From Trichomonas vaginalis G3 (taxonomy: Eukaryota > Parabasalia > Trichomonadida > Trichomonadidae): a stretch of DNA of 64,000 bases. Positions 1 through 7,429 of this stretch are shown in pieces (within the stretch, counting starts at the first letter, position 1; the number at the start of each line of letters is the position of its first letter). The stretch spans positions 10,040,268 through 10,104,267 of the forward strand of contig NC_067206.1 of assembly GCF_026262505.1 (NCBI RefSeq). Direction: 5' to 3'. The notes beneath the pieces were generated by a model. That model was not told the DNA's origin, did not search any database, and was given only the letters and a program-made list of their open reading frames with translations. A program made the position numbers and the translations under genes.

Positions 1-597
1 TCAATTGAGAATATGAAACTTATAGTTTGCAATGAACTTCAAAGTATAGATACAACAAAAATTTTGAACTCAGATGCTTTGAAGAGTCTTATAACAGACA
101 AAGTTGGAGTTGTTGAAAGAAAATATAAAGACCAAAGAGTTTGTGAAAATGTTGCAAACTTCATTATGGTTTCAAACAATGCTGTTCCGATGAAGTTAGA
201 AAGTTCTGACAGAAGATATGTAGTTGTCAGAACGTCAGATTCTCATATGCAAGATACAGAATATTTTGACGACTTAGCAGAAACTTTGACACCTAACTTT
301 TACAACCACTTGTTCTCATATTTCATGACATTAGATATTTCTAAGTTCAATCCAAGACAAATTCCACATACCGAAGAAAGACAAACATTGTTAGAAGCAA
401 ACAAGAGTGTATATGAACTGTTTATAGATGAAACTGACTTTGAGTGTTTAGATGAAAGGTCATTGTACGATTCGTATAAACAATATTGTCAAGAATATGG
501 TTATATGGCAGCTTCTAAACGAACATTCTTGGCAAATGTCAAAAGTCTTTTAGATGTTCAGAACGGCGTATATACAAAGAAAAATTTTTCTGAGTAA
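1..597 (+). CDS. SF3/D5-like primase-helicase, C-terminal part (partial)
   Basis: The frame is open from base 1, so the gene starts before the window. The visible 198 residues begin with a motif-B-like stretch (LIVCNEL), followed by a conserved block with NFIMVSNN and DRRYVVV typical of the C-terminal half of viral superfamily 3 helicases (D5/DUF5906-like). A winged-helix-like tail follows (residues SLYDSYKQYCQ). Such helicases unwind DNA for element replication alongside PolB. The next gene, 35 bases on, is an ssDNA-binding-like protein, which fits a replication block. Confidence 0.6.
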   Translation, partial: SIENMKLIVCNELQSIDTTKILNSDALKSLITDKVGVVERKYKDQRVCENVANFIMVSNNAVPMKLESSDRRYVVVRTSDSHMQDTEYFDDLAETLTPNFYNHLFSYFMTLDISKFNPRQIPHTEERQTLLEANKSVYELFIDETDFECLDERSLYDSYKQYCQEYGYMAASKRTFLANVKSLLDVQNGVYTKKNFSE

Positions 598-610
598 ATT
601 TTAAAAAAAT

Positions 611-632
611 ATTTTTTTATCCGATAGAAAAG
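611..632 (+). promoter_or_regulatory. Replication-class promoter motif
   Basis: TTTTTTTATCCGATAGAAAAG lies directly before the ATG at 633. Close relatives (TTTTTATCGG plus a TATA-like tail) precede the matching ssDNA-binding-like gene and the PolB gene of the right-hand Maverick. Confidence 0.4.
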
Positions 633-1052
633 ATGGCAAAATTCATCTCAGTAAATAAGTACATGACAGAAGTCAAAGATAAGTTAGCTCCATTCGCATA
701 TTTGAATGTTTACTTCTACAATTTTGAAAAGTCTACATTTGACAAAATTTGGAACATTGCACCAGTTAAGTTTGCTGTTGTTAGAAAAAGTGGTGCGAAA
801 TTTGAAGACTTATACATTGACGGTATGTTGACAGTCAAAGAAAATTTTGACAGAAAGTTCTCAAAACTCGAAGAAGGTAAAGCATACAAACTTGTTATAC
901 CTTATGAACCAAAGAAAGCAGACGACTATGAATATTATGAGTCTAAGATAGTTGAAGTTCAAGGTAAATTGGGTAAAAAGATTTTAGAGTCTAAGCCAGT
1001 GTTTGCCCCTAAAGAGGAAGAGAACATTGACATTGACCCAGAAATGTTCTAA
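633..1052 (+). CDS. Putative ssDNA-binding-like protein with acidic tail
   Basis: A 139-residue protein. The body is lysine- and aromatic-rich and of OB-fold-like size. The tail is acidic and ends EEENIDIDPEMF. The protein coded at 58111-58554 in the other Maverick ends AEEIDVDPEVL, so the tail pattern (acidic, then D-P-E, then a hydrophobic or aromatic end) is shared while the bodies are far diverged. Bacterial SSB and T7 gp2.5 use acidic tails with a terminal Phe to recruit replication proteins; by analogy this may be the element's SSB. It sits next to the helicase and shares a promoter motif with replication genes. The function is inferred, not proven. Confidence 0.5.
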   Translation: MAKFISVNKYMTEVKDKLAPFAYLNVYFYNFEKSTFDKIWNIAPVKFAVVRKSGAKFEDLYIDGMLTVKENFDRKFSKLEEGKAYKLVIPYEPKKADDYEYYESKIVEVQGKLGKKILESKPVFAPKEEENIDIDPEMF

Positions 1053-1068
1053 AAATAAAATTTTATTT

Positions 1069-1530
1069 TTACATGTCAAATTTCTTTTTCTCTGGAACTG
1101 GTTCAGGTTCTTTCTTCTCTTCTACTTTCTTTTCTTTCTTTTCTTTCTTTTCTCTCTTCTTCTTCTTTTCTGGTGGAGTTATGTCAAATTTCTCAGAACC
1201 ATATTTATGTAAAAGTTCTTTGTCCTTTAATAGCTCTTCTATTCTGTTTTCTATTTCATTTTCAAGAACAGCGCATGTGTCTTCTTTGCATTCTAAGAAC
1301 TTTTGTTGGACTTCATCTTTCCAATCGGCGTCATCTCTGTCAACAAGTCTGTCATTGACAAACTTAAAGACTTCTCTGCCTAATGTTTTATGGTTCTTGT
1401 CATATTCCCAGAAACAGAACTTTAGAACAAATTCACCTTTCTTGTTTACACTATGTAAGATTTTATGGTCGACAGATGTTTTAGAGTCGAAAAGCTTGTC
1501 TCGAATATAGATAGCGAAATCACTAGACAT
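1069..1530 (-). CDS. Hypothetical protein with Lys/Glu-rich tail
   Basis: A 153-residue protein. Residues 1-115 look globular and hydrophilic; the last 40 are a low-complexity Lys/Glu/Pro tract (KKKKREKKEKKEKK, then EPEPVPEKKK). No family is recognised. It converges on the preceding gene (16-base gap) and is divergent from the packaging ATPase with 36 bases between the start codons, implying a shared bidirectional promoter. Confidence 0.6.
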   Translation of the reverse strand: MSSDFAIYIRDKLFDSKTSVDHKILHSVNKKGEFVLKFCFWEYDKNHKTLGREVFKFVNDRLVDRDDADWKDEVQQKFLECKEDTCAVLENEIENRIEELLKDKELLHKYGSEKFDITPPEKKKKREKKEKKEKKVEEKKEPEPVPEKKKFDM

Positions 1531-1566
1531 TTTCTAAAAGATAAAAATTTTAATTTTTCTAAAAAT

Positions 1567-2442
1567 ATGTTAGAAAAAAAGTTTGCTGACATTGACAAAA
1601 AATTTGAGAATGTTTTAAACAAGAACAAGAGGAAGTTAGAAAATGCTCAGATAAAGCCTATACATGACAAGTTCTTATTTGCTCAGAATGGTATAACAGG
1701 TCTAATCGCACCACCTGGGTCGGGTAAGACTTTCACTTATCTTAAAATGGCTGCACAACAACAAGAACTAGATGAGAAGAACCCATTCTATGAGTTAGTT
1801 GTTATTTGTTCGACTTCTGGTCAATTTGACCAAACCGTCAATTCGTTCAAAGATATTATAAAGAAGTCTAAGTTAGTATGTATAAAGGATACTGAGTTGT
1901 TAGATTGGATAAAGAAGTACCAAAGAAGAGTTTTGAAGTATAATGCTATAAATGAGTATATAAATTCGAAGTTTAAAGACCCAAATGAGGAAATGCAGAG
2001 AATATTAGAGAAGAAACACTTCAGAAACAAACAGAAAGAGATAGAATACATTTCGAAGAAATTGCAATCTTACGATTGGAAAACGTACCCTCATAGATGT
2101 CTTCTTATCTTAGATGATTTCGCCTCTCATCCTTTGTTAAAGAACAGAGAACAAGACATGTGTCGAATTCTTAAGAAGCTCAGACACTTTAACATTTCAG
2201 TTGTCATTTGTGTACAGACAGCAAAGAGTTTAAGTAAGGATGTTAAAAGAATACTTACTGACATTATACTTTTCCCCGGATTGTCCGAAGACGATTTCAT
2301 GGAACTTATGAAAGAGTCCATGGCAGGTAAGTTTGACAGACATGAACTATGGGAGAAGTACAAAGTCATACAAGACCCTCATACTTCTTTCAGAATTCAT
2401 ATCTACGCAAACAAAGTTCAAATTGTAAAAAGTCAAGCTTGA
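1567..2442 (+). CDS. Genome packaging ATPase (FtsK-HerA / A32-like)
   Basis: A P-loop ATPase of about 291 residues that in Polintons and related viruses pumps DNA into the capsid. Walker A is GLIAPPGSGKTF near the N-terminus and Walker B is CLLILDDF in the second half, followed by a sensor-like stretch (VVICVQTAKS). The same order occurs in the gene at 46519-47418. The ATG at 1567 is preferred over an in-frame one at 1465 because the latter lies inside the divergent neighbour and the homology begins after 1567. Confidence 0.85.
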   Translation: MLEKKFADIDKKFENVLNKNKRKLENAQIKPIHDKFLFAQNGITGLIAPPGSGKTFTYLKMAAQQQELDEKNPFYELVVICSTSGQFDQTVNSFKDIIKKSKLVCIKDTELLDWIKKYQRRVLKYNAINEYINSKFKDPNEEMQRILEKKHFRNKQKEIEYISKKLQSYDWKTYPHRCLLILDDFASHPLLKNREQDMCRILKKLRHFNISVVICVQTAKSLSKDVKRILTDIILFPGLSEDDFMELMKESMAGKFDRHELWEKYKVIQDPHTSFRIHIYANKVQIVKSQA

Positions 2443-2535
2443 AAAATCTAAGTGTTTAGTCTTAGTCTGTTGTGGTGCTGGGGCTGTCGGTTCTTCTGGC
2501 TTTGGAATGGACTCGGTTGGTGGTACGTCGGACAT
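2443..2535 (-). pseudogene. Truncated copy of gene A
   Basis: Starting at 2535 the minus strand reads MSDVPPTESIPKPEEP, nearly identical to the first residues of gene A at 7388. The similarity stops after about 31 residues, where the frame runs into the 3' end of the ATPase gene. A 21-bp minisatellite lies directly upstream, and a fragment resembling gene B lies beyond that, so a whole A-array-B module appears to have been copied and cut down. It is a fossil fragment. Confidence 0.6.
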
Positions 2536-2544
2536 TCGTTTGTG

Positions 2545-2819
2545 TCCTGTCGGAAGGAAGAACTTTTTCTGTTGGAAGGAAGAACTTTTCCTGTTGGAAG
2601 GAAAATTTTTTCCTGTCTGATGGAAAAATTTTTCCTGTCGGATGGAAAATTTTTTCCTGAAGTTCGACCAAAAAGTTCTCAATTTTCGAAAATTTGAATG
2701 GTTTACGGACGGACAACTGGAAAATTTTTTCTTGTAGGAAGGAAAATTTTTTCTTGTCGGATGGAAAAACTTTTTCTGTCGGAAGGAAGAACTTGGAATG
2801 TCGGAAGGAAGAACTTGGA
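2545..2819. repeat. 21-bp minisatellite, copy 1
   Basis: About a dozen imperfect copies of a unit like GTCGGAAGGAAGAACTTTTTC, some shifted to GGAAAATTTTTTCC. It separates the gene A fragment (minus) from the gene B fragment (plus). The unit is a multiple of three, so long frames stay open on both strands. Confidence 0.8.
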
Positions 2820-2885
2820 ATGCCAGAAGGATTTGACAAGCCAATTTACCATCTAGAGCTACCTGAGCCATCTGAAGTCAAGCGT
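2820..2885 (+). pseudogene. Fragment resembling the start of gene B
   Basis: The translation from the ATG at 2820 contains FDKPIYHLELPE, which lines up with LDEAIYLIEINE at the start of gene B (7745). Only about 22 residues match, and the rest is lost. Its place just past a 21-bp array and opposite a gene A fragment is the main support. Confidence 0.4.
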
Positions 2886-2902
2886 AAAAATAAATGGTTC
2901 AT

Positions 2903-3709
2903 TTACTCTGCTTGTTTGAAGTTGTCAAAATACTCTGTTATTTTTTCTTTCAGTAGCGGCAAATCTTCTTTGAATGTAAGTATTGTACAACCTTTAATAT
3001 CATAGTGTGTTTGAGGTAACGTATCTTGAACTATTTGTTTCACATCTTCATTCGGTGTCATTGAAATCGGTAAGTTTTCGCGATAGAACCAATTTCTGTC
3101 AGATTTGTAAATCTTAGCAAGGTCGTAAAAGCTTTTGTTGTTTCTTCTGACTAAATGCAACATAACCATATCTCTGTCTTCTTCATTCTCCAACTCTTCA
3201 GTATAAATCATATACTTATAGTTCTTTTCCTTTCCTTTTGGTACCGAACGTGGTATTCTTTTCTGAATGCTTTTGTCTTTTGCTTCAAGCTTGTTTTCCA
3301 TCTCTTCACGTTCTTGTCTATGAATTTCATCTAACATCATGAAAATATAACAAGCGTAACGAGGTGAAGCCCACATTGCAACAGCATTTACAAGAAGTCT
3401 ATGTACATAATATCCTCTCAAACCAGGAGCCAAATTTTTACGATTTTCGTACGGAATCTCGACTCGCGGTTTTCCTCGGGTCGCAAACATATGAGGAAAT
3501 TCTTCTAAAAGTTCTTTTGTCTGTTGGTTTTCAAACCAATGACGTGCTTGCTTTGTAGAACGAAGAGCATTCAAAATACTTTGCATTTGGTACATATCGT
3601 CTTTGACTGAACGAATGAGACGGAGTTGTTTGTTATATTGTATGTACTCGTATTCTTCATTTATAGCTTCATGGACTATAACTGTTGTTGTGTTCTCTGT
3701 TGTTGACAT
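2903..3709 (-). CDS. KilA-N domain protein
   Basis: About 268 residues from the ATG at 3709, chosen because a conserved promoter box lies 40 bases upstream and the in-frame ATG at 3778 adds only a hydrophobic stretch. Residues about 30-140 carry the KilA-N hallmark, ending GYYVHRLLVNAVAMWASPRYA, a DNA-binding fold common in large DNA viruses and phages. The C-terminal half (YKYMIYTEEL and onward) resembles the second domains that often follow KilA-N. It is the first of four minus-strand genes with the same promoter box. Probable roles are DNA binding or regulation. Confidence 0.75.
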   Translation of the reverse strand: MSTTENTTTVIVHEAINEEYEYIQYNKQLRLIRSVKDDMYQMQSILNALRSTKQARHWFENQQTKELLEEFPHMFATRGKPRVEIPYENRKNLAPGLRGYYVHRLLVNAVAMWASPRYACYIFMMLDEIHRQEREEMENKLEAKDKSIQKRIPRSVPKGKEKNYKYMIYTEELENEEDRDMVMLHLVRRNNKSFYDLAKIYKSDRNWFYRENLPISMTPNEDVKQIVQDTLPQTHYDIKGCTILTFKEDLPLLKEKITEYFDNFKQAE

Positions 3710-3749
3710 ATCTGTCTTTACATACAAAATAAAAAAATAAATAAAAATA

Positions 3750-3771
3750 AAACTAACTTTATTTTTTCTGA
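3750..3771 (-). promoter_or_regulatory. KilA-class promoter box 1
   Basis: Read on the minus strand, AAAAAATAAAGTTAGTT lies about 40 bases upstream of the ATG at 3709. The same box recurs at 4451, 5926 and 7078 at the same distance from three other genes. Confidence 0.5.
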
Positions 3772-3799
3772 CTTTCACAAAAGACCAAAAATAAACGCT

Positions 3800-4411
3800 T
3801 TACATGTATTTTTCAGCAACTTCGTCAAATAATTTTATAGCTTTATCTATCTCATCTACTTCAAACGTTTCTTTACCTTTTATGGGAGCACCATATATTT
3901 TCTCAAACTTTTCAAGTAGTTCTGTTTCTGCAGCTCTCATATCATTAGCAAACACAACCTTAACTCTATTGACTGTACTGTCATATCTTTGAGTTATATT
4001 ATATGTTCTTCCTATCTTATATCTCTTTGTATTGAAGTCCTTCGGTTTCTGAACGATGTAAAGTAAGCCTTCACTGCAACGTTCTGAGTCGAATAAACCA
4101 TATGTTATGAAGTTATATCCAACAACTGGGTCTAACCATAACAAAACTATTGGTATAAGACTTTTGTCGATGAGATATGCTGTAGTTCCATAGAATCTTA
4201 CCGATATCATAAGCTCAGGATTTCTTGTCAAAATTTTCTGAGTAGAAGCATTTCTAACCCAGTCGTGTGTTTTCTTTCCAGATAGTGTTAAAATGTCTGA
4301 CAAAGAATATTTTTTGTATTTCTTTGAGTATCTTACGTTTAAATCACCAATTCTAACCACTTTGGTCTCATTGTCTATCTTTTTAACTGTTTCAAACTCA
4401 GTGTTTGTCAT
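3800..4411 (-). CDS. KilA-N-like / T5orf172 (GIY-YIG) protein
   Basis: About 203 residues from the ATG at 4411. The N-terminal half is a degenerate KilA-N-like region (LSDILTLSGKKTHDWVRN, then a YGTTAYLIDKSLI segment). The C-terminal half matches the T5orf172 form of the GIY-YIG nuclease fold: GLLYIVQ, then YKIGRTYNITQRYDS, a RAAETELLEKF helix and a final FEV strand. KilA-N plus T5orf172 is a known pairing in poxviruses and phages. It could nick or cut DNA; a purely binding role is also possible. It shares its promoter box with its neighbours. Confidence 0.7.
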   Translation of the reverse strand: MTNTEFETVKKIDNETKVVRIGDLNVRYSKKYKKYSLSDILTLSGKKTHDWVRNASTQKILTRNPELMISVRFYGTTAYLIDKSLIPIVLLWLDPVVGYNFITYGLFDSERCSEGLLYIVQKPKDFNTKRYKIGRTYNITQRYDSTVNRVKVVFANDMRAAETELLEKFEKIYGAPIKGKETFEVDEIDKAIKLFDEVAEKYM

Positions 4412-4450
4412 TTCTATTCTTACATACAAAATAAAAAAATATTTTACAAA

Positions 4451-4471
4451 AAACTAACTTTATTTTTTCTG
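4451..4471 (-). promoter_or_regulatory. KilA-class promoter box 2
   Basis: A minus-strand AAAAAATAAAGTTAGTTT, 40 bases upstream of the ATG at 4411 and matching the other three boxes. Confidence 0.5.
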
Positions 4472-4600
4472 TCTTAAGGAAATTCATGATTTTCATAGAG
4501 TTTTAGGCGACCAGGATTTCTTACCTACTCGCTGTTCTTCATGATTTTCATAGAGTTTTATGCAAGACCGAAGGAAGTCGGTCTAGAGAAATTTCACTGT

Positions 4601-4650
4601 TTTCGTACGGAATCTCTTCTCTCGGTTTTTCCGAGGTAAGCAAACATATG
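4601..4650 (-). pseudogene. Relic of a KilA-N gene segment
   Basis: TTTTCGTACGGAATCTC and CAAACATATG in this stretch closely match positions 3438-3490 inside the KilA-N gene at 2903-3709. Only some 50 bases survive, flanked by repeats, so a further KilA-type gene once stood here or a piece was copied. It is a fossil scrap. Confidence 0.5.
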
Positions 4651-4675
4651 CCATTTTACTCAGATTTTTGTGCTG

Positions 4676-4970
4676 AATTCAATAAAAATAATGTTTATGT
4701 TAGAATGTTAGATCTAACATGTTTTCTAACATGTTTTCTAACATGGTCTAAAACACACAAAACTCATGAAATTTCATACGGAATTCAATAAAAATAATGT
4801 TTATGTTAGAATGTTAGATCTAACATGTTTTCTAACATGTTTTCTAACATGTTTTCTAACATGGTCTAAAACACACAAAACTCATGAAATTTCATACGGA
4901 ATTCAGCAAAAATAATGTTTATGTTAGAATGTTAGATCTAACATGTTTTCTAACATGTTTTCTAACATAA
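4676..4970. repeat. Palindromic intergenic repeat, three tandem copies
   Basis: Three direct copies (starting about 4676, 4781 and 4899) of a unit with GAATTCAATAAAAATAATG, the 16-base palindrome ATGTTAGATCTAACAT, and a variable number of 12-base TTTTCTAACATG steps, followed by AAACACACAAAACTCATG. The array ends at the stop codon of the next minus-strand gene (4975). Confidence 0.85.
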
Positions 4971-4974
4971 CTAT

Positions 4975-5889
4975 TTACAAGCGTTTTACATGGTATATGT
5001 TGCGATGGTTCATGACTCTAAACAATTTTGTAGCTTCTATTTCTTCTGTCAGTACATCGAATGTTTTAACGATACCGAAAGTTTCTTTATACTTCTTCTT
5101 GACATCAGATAGAAGGAAATCGTCAGCAGTTGGATAGTTTTTGTTCAGAAATTCTAACATGTTCATTTTATCTTCTGCTGGTTTTTCTGCTTCTTTCTTT
5201 AAATCTGCATAGTCGTTTCGCATACGTTCTATCTCTTTGACGGAGTAGTTATATTTCCTCATTGCTGCCTTACATTTAGAACATTGCGGGTTCATTTTTG
5301 CGTTATATTCTGAAACCTTACCTGCTAAAACAACTAAGGCGTCAATGGTTTTCTTCATCTCGAACATAGCGGGTTTTATTTGTTCGTTCCATACCTTACC
5401 CCTACTATCTTTATCTCTTATCTGCCATACACATTTTGCAACTAACGAAACAAAGTTGTCGTAGGTCTTAAACTCCCCCGATTTATATATGTCAGAAACA
5501 TTCTTATATACCATGTCGCAATCTTTGTCCATAACCTTATGGTTGCAATGAAATCCTAGAAACTCATAGTTTACCTTTCGTATGAACTTCTTTATTTCTA
5601 CTGAGTCAGTTGCTTTGACTTCTATTTCGTCAAATTCGGGAATGGTTAGTTTTTGTTGTTGGATTTCAGGCAATTTGGGTAAATGGTCAATAATGTCCTG
5701 CATTTCATAAAGATACTGTTCATTTGTTTCATCTTTCGCACTACAGTCTAAATTATTTGTTAAAAGTTCTTGCTTTATCTTCTGGATTTTTGTTTCGAAA
5801 GTATATGAAGAAGGAATGAAGCTTTTCATCTCTACTAACATTGAAGTTGGGTTCATGACTAAAGAGTTTGGTGCTGTTGTTGCTAACAT
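4975..5889 (-). CDS. Hypothetical protein, possible Cys-rich zinc site
   Basis: A 304-residue, mostly helical and charged protein of unknown family. The middle has HCNH, then CDMVY and CSKC, which could bind zinc. The last 60 residues (from YPTADDFLLSD to HRNIYHVKRL) look like a small winged-helix-type tail. It is flanked by palindromic repeats on both sides and has KilA-class promoter box 3 upstream, so it belongs to the same group of exchangeable genes as the KilA-N neighbours. Confidence 0.65.
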   Translation of the reverse strand: MLATTAPNSLVMNPTSMLVEMKSFIPSSYTFETKIQKIKQELLTNNLDCSAKDETNEQYLYEMQDIIDHLPKLPEIQQQKLTIPEFDEIEVKATDSVEIKKFIRKVNYEFLGFHCNHKVMDKDCDMVYKNVSDIYKSGEFKTYDNFVSLVAKCVWQIRDKDSRGKVWNEQIKPAMFEMKKTIDALVVLAGKVSEYNAKMNPQCSKCKAAMRKYNYSVKEIERMRNDYADLKKEAEKPAEDKMNMLEFLNKNYPTADDFLLSDVKKKYKETFGIVKTFDVLTEEIEATKLFRVMNHRNIYHVKRL

Positions 5890-5925
5890 GTTCTTACAAT
5901 AAAAATAAAAAATATTTTTTTTAAA

Positions 5926-5940
5926 AAACTAACTTTATTT
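5926..5940 (-). promoter_or_regulatory. KilA-class promoter box 3
   Basis: A minus-strand AAATAAAGTTAGTTT, 37 bases upstream of the ATG at 5889, followed by an A/T run before the start codon. Confidence 0.5.
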
Positions 5941-5967
5941 TTTATGTTTTTTGTGAAAGTGTCAAAA

Positions 5968-6054
5968 TTCATGAATTTCGAGAGTTTTCTACGATGTTAG
6001 AAAACGTGTTAGAAAACATGTTAGATCTAACATTCTAACATAAACATTATTTTT
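5968..6054. repeat. Palindromic intergenic repeat, inverted copy
   Basis: An inverted single copy of the 4676-4970 unit: GAGTTTTCTACGATGTTAG, AACATG steps, then the palindrome ATGTTAGATCTAACAT and ATAAACATTATTTTTG. Confidence 0.8.
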
Positions 6055-6076
6055 GGGTCTTTTACGCTCATTACGA

Positions 6077-6191
6077 AGAAGTCTTGACAAAACATGTACG
6101 ATGAAGTCTTGACAAAACATTTACGAAGAAGTCTTGACAAAACATTTACGAAGAAGTTTCGACAAAACATTTACGAAGAAGTCTTGACAAA
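6077..6191. repeat. 25-bp tandem repeat
   Basis: Between four and five copies of AAGTCTTGACAAAACATTTACGAAG (given here in two parts: AAGTCTTGACAAAAC and ATTTACGAAG). No gene lies within it. It sits between two palindromic repeats, upstream of the gene at 5889 and downstream of the gene at 6374. Confidence 0.75.
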
Positions 6192-6194
6192 TTC

Positions 6195-6262
6195 AAGAGG
6201 GTAGAAATGAGGTTAGAAAACAGGTTAGATCTAACCTTCTACCCTAAATTATATTTTTGCCG
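6195..6262. repeat. Diverged palindromic repeat copy
   Basis: GGTTAGAAAACAGGTTAG followed by GATCTAACCTTCTACCC: the palindrome is kept but changed coherently on both arms (GGTTAGATCTAACC), which suggests selection for, or copying of, the paired structure. Confidence 0.65.
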
Positions 6263-6284
6263 AATTCTGTATAAAACTCATGAG

Positions 6285-6356
6285 TTTTCTACGATGTTAG
6301 AAAACATGTTAGAAAACATGTTAGATCTAACATTCTAACATAAACATTATTTTTGT
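6285..6356. repeat. Palindromic intergenic repeat, inverted copy
   Basis: Nearly the same as 5968-6054, with the palindrome ATGTTAGATCTAACAT. It ends just before the stop codon of the KilA-N gene at 6374-7036. Confidence 0.8.
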
Positions 6357-6373
6357 CGAAAAAAATGGTTCAT

Positions 6374-7036
6374 TTACTCACAATATTTTTGTACAAAACG
6401 ACCCCAAACTTTTAACTTCTTTTCTGCAGCTTCAAATGCTATCTTAGCGAGTTCATATTCTCTAAATTCTCTCTTTAAATCTTCTTGTTCCCATTGGTCT
6501 AGTTCGTATGGCGAGTCTCTATAACCAGAACATATCTCACGTTCATGTTCTATTTGTTTTTCATGCATTTTTCTAACTTCTTCTTCGAACAAAGGTTTTG
6601 CATTCTCTACTGTATCTTCAAGTTCTTCTTCATCTAATTTCTCATGAACTTTCTTGTCTATGGAGTCCAAAATTTTTCCAACTGCTATACAATATTTTGG
6701 AGAAGCCCACATTGCTATATAGTTTACAAGTCTTGGGTCTACATACATTCCTCTAACCTGTTTGATTTCATCAGGAATTCCTGCATGAATTTTGTATAAA
6801 AAGCAACCCGCTGTTTTCGGCGGGTTGGTATATTCTTCACAAAATGCCTTAAAATACTCTTCCCAGGACTTATTTTCCAACAACCTTCTAAAGTCTTTCC
6901 TAACCTGCTGACACATATTTGTTGCATTTACATAACCATCCTTGTCTCTACGTAAGACTTCAATACCGTTATAAGTGCCTTTTGTGAATGTTTCGCCATT
7001 ATATTTGTTAGTGAATGTTTTTGCTTCGACTGACAT
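6374..7036 (-). CDS. KilA-N domain protein
   Basis: A 220-residue protein with the clearest KilA-N domain of the window: residues 22-60 read GIEVLRRDKDGYVNATNMC and residues about 95-130 GMYVDPRLVNYIAMWASPKY. A Glu/Lys-rich helical tail (residues 140-215) probably forms a coiled coil. KilA-N proteins bind DNA and are frequent in large DNA viruses; the role here is unknown. A palindromic repeat abuts its 3' end and promoter box 4 lies 42 bases upstream of the ATG. Confidence 0.8.
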   Translation of the reverse strand: MSVEAKTFTNKYNGETFTKGTYNGIEVLRRDKDGYVNATNMCQQVRKDFRRLLENKSWEEYFKAFCEEYTNPPKTAGCFLYKIHAGIPDEIKQVRGMYVDPRLVNYIAMWASPKYCIAVGKILDSIDKKVHEKLDEEELEDTVENAKPLFEEEVRKMHEKQIEHEREICSGYRDSPYELDQWEQEDLKREFREYELAKIAFEAAEKKLKVWGRFVQKYCE

Positions 7037-7077
7037 TTCTGTTCTTACAATAAAAATAAAAAATATTTTTTTTAAAA

Positions 7078-7096
7078 AAACTAACTTTATTTTTCT
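7078..7096 (-). promoter_or_regulatory. KilA-class promoter box 4
   Basis: A minus-strand AAAAATAAAGTTAGTTT upstream of the ATG at 7036, with the same sequence and spacing as the other three boxes. Confidence 0.5.
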
Positions 7097-7148
7097 ATCT
7101 TAAGGAAATTCAAGAGGGTGAGAAAACAGGTGAAAAAATGAGTGAATG

Positions 7149-7388
7149 TCACCTATAAATTATATTTTTTACTGAATTTAGCAACAACTTTCTCTCAATT
7201 GGAGCTGTGGCATACTCTTTGCGTAAGCGGTTCAGACCTTCTTCGAACTCTTGGTCTCTCTTCGATTTGGATTGAGGTGGAAATTGGTAGTAATTTGGTG
7301 GAGGGACTTGCTGGAACTGAGGTGCAGGGGCTGGTGCTTTAGGTTCCTCTGGTTTGGGAATGGACTCGGTTGGTGGGACGTCGGACAT
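7149..7388 (-). CDS. Gene A: small Pro-rich protein, divergent partner of gene B
   Basis: 79 residues from MSDVPPTES; an in-frame ATG further up (7415) is less likely because the right-hand homologue starts at the equivalent M. A Pro/Ala/Gln-rich first half is followed by FEEGLNRLRKEYATA, which matches LEAGLNALRNDYKRE of the larger protein coded at 57004-57510. No known function. It faces gene B across a 21-bp minisatellite; the same arrangement recurs in the other Maverick. Confidence 0.65.
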   Translation of the reverse strand: MSDVPPTESIPKPEEPKAPAPAPQFQQVPPPNYYQFPPQSKSKRDQEFEEGLNRLRKEYATAPIERKLLLNSVKNIIYR

Positions 7389-7429
7389 TCGTTTGTGGCT
7401 TAACCGTCGGACCACAACGATAAAAATCT

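Noticed and set aside
1465-1566. Upstream in-frame start for the packaging ATPase
   Set aside because: It lies within the divergent neighbouring gene, and the extra residues have no counterpart in the right-hand ATPase.
6077-6191. 25-bp tandem repeat considered as a CRISPR-like array
   Set aside because: The copies are directly adjacent with no unique spacers, and this is a eukaryotic transposon.
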